DNA of 37,972 nt from an uncultured Clostridia bacterium (GTDB taxonomy: Bacteria > Bacillota > Clostridia > Oscillospirales > CAG-272): contig CANRKP010000019.1 of the NCBI GenBank assembly GCA_947631245.1, positions 1-37,972 on the forward strand, given 5' to 3'. A model generated the notes under the pieces. It made no database searches. It was given only the letters and a program-made list of their open reading frames with translations, and was not told the origin of the DNA. The first letter of the stretch is position 1. Each line of letters starts with the position of its first letter. Of the stretch, positions 33,923 to 37,972 are shown in pieces. The position numbers were made by a program, and so were the translations under genes.

Positions 33923-35944
33923 ATGGGACTTACACGAAGCTCCGTCGGCAAAGGCGCGCTCGGAGACTTGCCTCGGGGCGAACGGCGCGGTGAACGGCGT
34001 GGCGTCACCGTCGCGCTCGCGGGCAACCCGAATGTCGGAAAAAGCACCGTTTTCAACGCGCTGACAGGACTTCATCAGCACACGGGGAACTGGCCCGGAA
34101 AGACCGTGGAGCGGGCGGAGGGCGTCTTTTCCTCAGGGGGGCACGAATACACCCTTGTCGATATCCCGGGTACATATTCCCTTCTCGCCAACTCGAAGGA
34201 CGAGGAGGCGGCGCGCGATTTTATCGCCTCCGGCGAGGCGGACGCCGTCATCGTCGTCTGCGACGCGACGGCGCTTTTGCGAAATCTCAACCTCGTATTG
34301 CAGATAACGGAGCTCACACCGCGCGTCATCGTCTGCGTTAACCTGCTCGACGAGGCGAAAAGCCGCGGCATCCGCCTCGACCTGCCGCTTCTTTCGTCTC
34401 GCCTCGGGCTCCCCGTCGTCGGCGTGACGGCGAAAAAGAAGCGCACGCTTTCATCTCTCGTCTCTGTTCTCGACAGGCTGACGGACGGTGAGCTCTTGCC
34501 GTCCCCGCCGCCGATAAAGTATGACGAAAAAACCGAGCGCCTGATTTCCGAGACTGCGGAAAAATACGCCGACACGGGCGAAAACGTCCCCGCCCGCTGG
34601 CTCGCGATAAGGGACATCACGACGGGCGTCTCCGGCGACGACAAGGCGCGCGACAGCATAGCGAACAGATTGCTCGCCGTCGCCGAGGACGCGTGCCGCG
34701 ACGTCGTGACGCTGCCGGAGCACGGCGGCGACGTCCGCGACCGCCGCCTCGACCGCGTGCTGACGGGGCGTATAACGGCGTTTCCCGTCATGCTCGCGTT
34801 CCTTGCCCTGATCCTGTGGATAACGGTCGCGGGCGCAAATTACGTCTCGGACGCGCTCGCCTCGTTTCTCTTCTCTGCCGAGGCGCCGCTCAACTCATTT
34901 TTTTCATATATACATGCACCTGAATTTGTGCGCGGCGCGCTCGTCGACGGCGTTTTTCGCGTGCTCGCGTGGGTCGTCTCCGTCATGCTGCCGCCGATGG
35001 CGATATTCTTCCCGCTCTTCACCCTGCTCGAGGACGTCGGATACCTGCCCCGCATCGCGTACAATCTCGACAGACCGCTGCACCGCTGCGGCGCGTGCGG
35101 AAAGCAGGCGCTCACGACCTGCATGGGCTTCGGCTGCAACGCCGCCGGCGTCGTCGGCTGCCGCATAATAGATTCCCCGCGCGAGCGCCTGCTCGCGATA
35201 CTTACGAACGGCTTTGTCCCCTGCAACGGCCGCTTTCCGACGCTGACGGCGATAATCACAATGTTTTTCGCCGCCTCCTCTCTCCTCTCCTCGCTCCTTC
35301 TGACCGCCGTCGTCGTCGGAAGCGTGCTCTTCTCCCTTTTTGTCACCTATATTCTTTCAAAAACGGTGCTCGCCGGCGAGTCGTCGTCATTCACGCTCGA
35401 GCTTCCGCCGTACAGAAAACCGAAGGTCGGCGAGATACTCGTCCGCTCCGTGTTCGACAGAACGCTCTTCGTCCTGCGCCGCGCCGTCGTCGCCGCCGCC
35501 CCCGCGGGGCTCCTGATTTGGCTCGCGGCAAACGTCACCGTCGGCGGGGAAAGCATCCTTTCGATATGCTCCGGCTTTCTCGACCCGTTCGCCTCGGCGA
35601 TAGGGCTCGACGGCGTGATTCTTCTCGCCTTTATCCTCGGTCTGCCCGCGAATGAGATCGTCATCCCGATAATAATAATGGCTTACACCGCCTCTGGCAC
35701 GCTGACGGGATACGCCTCGCTCTCCGAGCTTCACGGGCTGCTCGCCTCGAACGGCTGGACGCCCGTCACCGCCGTCTGCATGATGGTGTTCTGCCTCATG
35801 CACAGCCCGTGCCTGACGACGCTGTTCACAGTCAAAAGCGAGACGAAGAGCCTGCGCTGGACGCTCGCCGCCGCCCTCATCCCGACTGCCACCGGAATCG
35901 TCGTCTGCTTCTTCATAAACCTTATCTTCGGTCGGCTCGTGTAA
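33923..35944 (+). CDS. feoB: Ferrous iron transporter FeoB
   Basis: FeoB is the inner-membrane Fe2+ uptake protein with a cytosolic G-protein domain. The G1 motif GNPNVGKS is at residues 34-41, G3 is DIPGT near 83, and the G4-like motif reads NLLDEA. About eight membrane helices follow, with the gate motifs CGACGKQALTTCMGFGCNA and a second half around GLPANEIVIP. The frame can open at a TTG at 33818, but the ATG at 33923 is 5 nt after a GGAGGT site, giving 673 aa. The N-terminus carries an unusual Arg/Gly-rich stretch (RGERRGERRG) before the G domain. No feoA is adjacent. It diverges from the mntR-like regulator. Confidence 0.95.
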   Translation: MGLTRSSVGKGALGDLPRGERRGERRGVTVALAGNPNVGKSTVFNALTGLHQHTGNWPGKTVERAEGVFSSGGHEYTLVDIPGTYSLLANSKDEEAARDFIASGEADAVIVVCDATALLRNLNLVLQITELTPRVIVCVNLLDEAKSRGIRLDLPLLSSRLGLPVVGVTAKKKRTLSSLVSVLDRLTDGELLPSPPPIKYDEKTERLISETAEKYADTGENVPARWLAIRDITTGVSGDDKARDSIANRLLAVAEDACRDVVTLPEHGGDVRDRRLDRVLTGRITAFPVMLAFLALILWITVAGANYVSDALASFLFSAEAPLNSFFSYIHAPEFVRGALVDGVFRVLAWVVSVMLPPMAIFFPLFTLLEDVGYLPRIAYNLDRPLHRCGACGKQALTTCMGFGCNAAGVVGCRIIDSPRERLLAILTNGFVPCNGRFPTLTAIITMFFAASSLLSSLLLTAVVVGSVLFSLFVTYILSKTVLAGESSSFTLELPPYRKPKVGEILVRSVFDRTLFVLRRAVVAAAPAGLLIWLAANVTVGGESILSICSGFLDPFASAIGLDGVILLAFILGLPANEIVIPIIIMAYTASGTLTGYASLSELHGLLASNGWTPVTAVCMMVFCLMHSPCLTTLFTVKSETKSLRWTLAAALIPTATGIVVCFFINLIFGRLV

Positions 35945-35956
35945 GGGAAGAATATA

Positions 35957-36010
35957 AAAATCGGGGATGGAAAGAAAATGCCGCTGTGAGGCATTTTCTT
36001 TCCATCCCCG
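35957..36010 (-). terminator. 21-bp perfect-stem terminator
   Basis: The arms 35962-35982 and 35990-36010 pair perfectly over 21 bp around a 7-nt loop. A T-run follows on the minus strand, so it mainly terminates the TM2-protein gene, and it also lies 17 nt past the feoB stop. A second short hairpin (CCCCTTTT with AAAAGGGG, about 36013-36029) sits beside it. Confidence 0.8.
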
Positions 36011-36049
36011 TACCCCTTTTTAAAAGGGGAATGGTATTGAGGGCAGGCG

Positions 36050-36448
36050 TCAGACGTAGTATGTGTCGGGCTTGAAGAGAAGCTGAATAAAGTCGACGAT
36101 AACGCCGATGCCGCATAATCCGCCTGTGAATATGTATGCGATGCCGAGACCGATTTTGCCCTCGTAAAACTTGTGCGCGCCGACGAAACCGAGGAACAGG
36201 CAGAGCAGGAGCGAAACCCATTTGTTTTTCGGCTTCAGCCCGAGACCCGCTCCGGCGACGTTTTGGTTTTGGTTCATGTTCGTATTGTTTATCACGATCT
36301 GAGGCTGGGGCTGCGCCGCCTGCGCCTGCTGAGGCTCAGCGTCGGGCGCGTCGAGTATCTTTTTCTTCTGCGTCTCGTATTCCTCGTCGTTTATCACTCC
36401 GCTGTCGTGCAGTTCCTTCAGCTTTTGAAGATCATCAAATTTCGGCAT
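36050..36448 (-). CDS. SHOCT-TM2 domain membrane protein
   Basis: This 132-aa protein has three parts. Residues 1-32 (LQKLKELHDSGVINDEEYETQKKKIL) form a SHOCT-like short helical domain. A Gln/Asn/Ala/Pro-rich linker follows (about 33-70, with INNTNMNQNQN). The TM2 domain makes up the rest, with two helices joined by the FVGAHKFYEGKIGLGIAYI segment. TM2 proteins are widespread and poorly understood. The promoter carries a clear palindrome (36492-36513), and the small XRE regulator diverges from it. Confidence 0.85.
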   Translation of the reverse strand: MPKFDDLQKLKELHDSGVINDEEYETQKKKILDAPDAEPQQAQAAQPQPQIVINNTNMNQNQNVAGAGLGLKPKNKWVSLLLCLFLGFVGAHKFYEGKIGLGIAYIFTGGLCGIGVIVDFIQLLFKPDTYYV

Positions 36449-36489
36449 TTTGTCTGTAAACTCCCTTGTCTTTGCTGTTTTATGAACTT

Positions 36490-36518
36490 ATTATACCCAT
36501 TTTATTGGGTATAGTCAA
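36490..36518 (-). promoter_or_regulatory. Promoter and overlapping palindrome of the TM2 gene
   Basis: On the minus strand TTGACT (36513-36518) and TATAAT (36490-36495) are 17 nt apart. An inverted repeat TATACCCA (36492-36499), six bases, TGGGTATA (36506-36513) fills the spacer and overlaps both boxes. A protein bound here would block RNA polymerase directly. Confidence 0.7.
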
Positions 36519-36570
36519 GACCTTTTCAATAAAATATAATTAAAAAAAAAGAGCGGAGGCGTGGGCGAAA

Positions 36571-36789
36571 ATGATATCGTATGGACCCCTTTGGGAAACG
36601 ATGAAGAAAAAGAACGTCACCACATACTCCCTCATCAAGACCTACGGCTTCAGCAAGGGAACGCTCGACCGCCTCAAGCACGGCCTTCCTATAACGACCG
36701 TCACGCTCGACGACCTCTGCCGCATCCTCGACTGCGGCGTTTCAGACATAATAAAATACACGCCCGACGACAAAACTTCACATTCGTAA
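36571..36789 (+). CDS. Small XRE-family HTH regulator
   Basis: This 72-aa protein is almost entirely one helix-turn-helix domain of the Cro/XRE type: KKKNVTTYSLIKTYGFSKGTLDRLKHG and a following DDLCRILDCGVSDIIKY. It resembles the short single-domain regulators common in Clostridia. A GGAGG site lies about 11 nt before the ATG, and a TATAAT is at 36535-36540. It diverges from the TM2 gene and is the obvious candidate to bind the palindrome between them, which could also give autoregulation. No partner toxin gene is visible. Confidence 0.85.
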   Translation: MISYGPLWETMKKKNVTTYSLIKTYGFSKGTLDRLKHGLPITTVTLDDLCRILDCGVSDIIKYTPDDKTSHS

Positions 36790-36818
36790 TAAAAAATCCC
36801 CTTATCAAAAGGTTTTGA

Positions 36819-36866
36819 AAAATGGGGCGCGGGGGGAAGAGCTTTTGCAAAAGTTCTTCCCCCCGC
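36819..36866 (-). terminator. Terminator of carB
   Basis: A nearly perfect stem of about 18 bp (from 36829 to 36866) lies 20 nt past the carB stop. On the minus strand it is followed by CCCCATTTTTC, a short T-run. It also lies about 40 nt after the XRE gene and may serve both. Confidence 0.8.
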
Positions 36867-36885
36867 ACACTATTTCACCCTCTAT

Positions 36886-37972
36886 TTAATCCTCGTCTAT
36901 CGGCGAGATGCCTATCGTTATTTCCTCGAGCACGTCGAGCAGGACGCGCACGGTGTCAAGAGAGGTGAATATCGTGACGTTGTTCTCCGTCGCGCAGCGG
37001 CGGATCTGAACGCCGTCCTCGTAGTGGACGCCGGACATGACGGCGCGCGTGTTGATAACGTAGCTGACGTACCCCGTGCGGATGGAATCAAGGATATCGG
37101 TGCTCCCCTCCGATATTTTTTTTCTTACCCTCGTCCTGATGCCGTGCGCGCGCAGGAAATTCGCGGTCCCTATCGTCGCCTCGATATTGAAGCCCATGTC
37201 GTAGAACCGCTTCACGAGCGGCAGCGCCTCTTCCTTGTCCTCGTCCGCGAGCGTGACGAGCACCGTGCCGTAATTCTGTAATTTCATGCCCGACGCCGTC
37301 ATCGCCTTATACATCGCGCGGTGCAGCTTTTCGTCGTATCCTATCGCCTCGCCCGTCGACTTCATCTCCGGCGAGAGGTAAGAATCCATGCCGTTCAGCT
37401 TCGAGAACGAGAACGCCGGCACCTTAACGTAGTACCTCTTCTTTTCGTCGGGGTAAAGGGAGAAGATCCCCTGCTCCCGCAGACTGTGCCCGAGGATGAC
37501 GTTTGTCGCGATGTCCGCGAGGCTGTAACCCGTCGCCTTCGAGAGGAACGGCACCGTCCTCGACGAGCGCGGGTTGACCTCGATTATGAACACGTTGTCG
37601 TTTTTGTCAACGATGAACTGGATATTGTAAAGCCCCACGATGCCAATGCCGAGGCCGAGCTTCTTCGCATATGTGAGGATCGTCCCCTTGACCTTGTCGG
37701 AGACGCTGAACGTCGGATATACCGATATCGAGTCTCCCGAATGAACTCCCGTCCGCTCGACGAGCTCCATTATGCCCGGCACGAACACGTCGGTCCCGTC
37801 GCAGATCGCGTCGACCTCGAGCTCTTTTCCGCCTATGTACTTGTCGACGAGCACCGGCTTGTCTTCGTCTATCTCGACCGCCGTCTTCAGATAATGCCTC
37901 AGGTGCTCCTCCTTCGCCACTATCTGCATCGCGCGCCCGCCGAGCACGAAGCTCGGACGAACGAGCACAGGA
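36886..37972 (-). CDS. carB: Carbamoyl-phosphate synthase large chain, 3' part
   Basis: This is the C-terminal third of CarB, which makes carbamoyl phosphate for arginine and pyrimidine synthesis. The window edge cuts the gene; the reading frame is open to the last base (a Pro codon precedes the VLVRPS segment). Visible parts are the end of the second ATP-grasp domain (RPSFVLGGRAMQIV, KELEVDAICDG, the metal-binding FIIEVNPRSSRTVPFLSKATG) and the methylglyoxal-synthase-like allosteric domain (about the last 130 residues). Upstream genes are outside the window. Confidence 0.96.
   Translation of the reverse strand, partial: PVLVRPSFVLGGRAMQIVAKEEHLRHYLKTAVEIDEDKPVLVDKYIGGKELEVDAICDGTDVFVPGIMELVERTGVHSGDSISVYPTFSVSDKVKGTILTYAKKLGLGIGIVGLYNIQFIVDKNDNVFIIEVNPRSSRTVPFLSKATGYSLADIATNVILGHSLREQGIFSLYPDEKKRYYVKVPAFSFSKLNGMDSYLSPEMKSTGEAIGYDEKLHRAMYKAMTASGMKLQNYGTVLVTLADEDKEEALPLVKRFYDMGFNIEATIGTANFLRAHGIRTRVRKKISEGSTDILDSIRTGYVSYVINTRAVMSGVHYEDGVQIRRCATENNVTIFTSLDTVRVLLDVLEEITIGISPIDED

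Noticed and set aside
36571-36789. XRE protein as the antitoxin of a toxin-antitoxin pair
   Set aside because: No small toxin-like ORF lies next to it; the neighbours are a TM2 protein and carB.

Overview
The window looks like chromosomal DNA from a G+C-rich member of the Bacillota, class Clostridia, probably an uncultured gut or rumen fibre degrader. This is inferred from a Phe-specific T-box leader in front of pheST, near-consensus TTGACA-17-TATAAT promoters, AGGAGG-type ribosome binding sites, an ECF vitamin transporter module, a ClpE-like unfoldase with an N-terminal zinc finger, and GH30 and domain-permuted GH3 glycosidases of the kind found in ruminal Clostridia. No phage, insertion sequence, CRISPR array or cas gene was seen.

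Layout. From 1 to 292 there are only hairpins. A stand-alone Gfo/Idh/MocA oxidoreductase (minus strand) has its own promoter and sits between terminators. From 14497 down to 1597 lies a closely packed minus-strand run of eleven genes: ruvC, an rRNA-methyltransferase-like gene, ecfA1, ecfA2, ecfT, truA, a DUF5711-like gene, cvpA-like, clpE-like, a degenerate P-type ATPase and mrp. A good promoter precedes ruvC and a terminator follows mrp. From 14744 the plus strand carries dxs, a tRNA-Arg(ACG), a stand-alone Card1-like (DUF1887) protein, two tandem secreted GH30 lipoproteins, a small membrane protein, the T-box-pheS-pheT operon, a single-chain MmeI-like type IIG restriction-modification enzyme, a 48-aa ORF and a membrane-anchored Cys/Asp-rich protein. 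The minus strand then carries a GH3-SGNH hydrolase-tag operon and an mntR-like regulator that diverges from feoB. The right end holds a SHOCT-TM2 membrane protein, a divergent small XRE regulator, and the 3' part of carB cut by the window edge.

How the parts relate. The ruvC-mrp run is mostly housekeeping: recombination, RNA modification, vitamin uptake, proteostasis and Fe-S delivery. The glycosidases fit plant or host glycan breakdown, with the GH30 enzymes exported as lipoproteins and the GH3 enzyme apparently cytoplasmic. feoB and the mntR-like gene are probably a metal-homeostasis pair.

Most interesting items: (1) a full-length P-type ATPase homologue that has lost the phosphorylated Asp and every other catalytic motif examined; (2) a Card1-like CARF-nuclease protein with no CRISPR locus in the window; (3) a Cys/Asp-rich single-pass membrane protein with a 23-nt near-palindrome just after its promoter; (4) a type IIG enzyme whose target-recognition part is much more AT-rich than the rest of the gene; (5) operator-like palindromes at the TM2/XRE and mntR/feoB divergent regions. 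Everything here comes from reading the sequence; no database search was possible.
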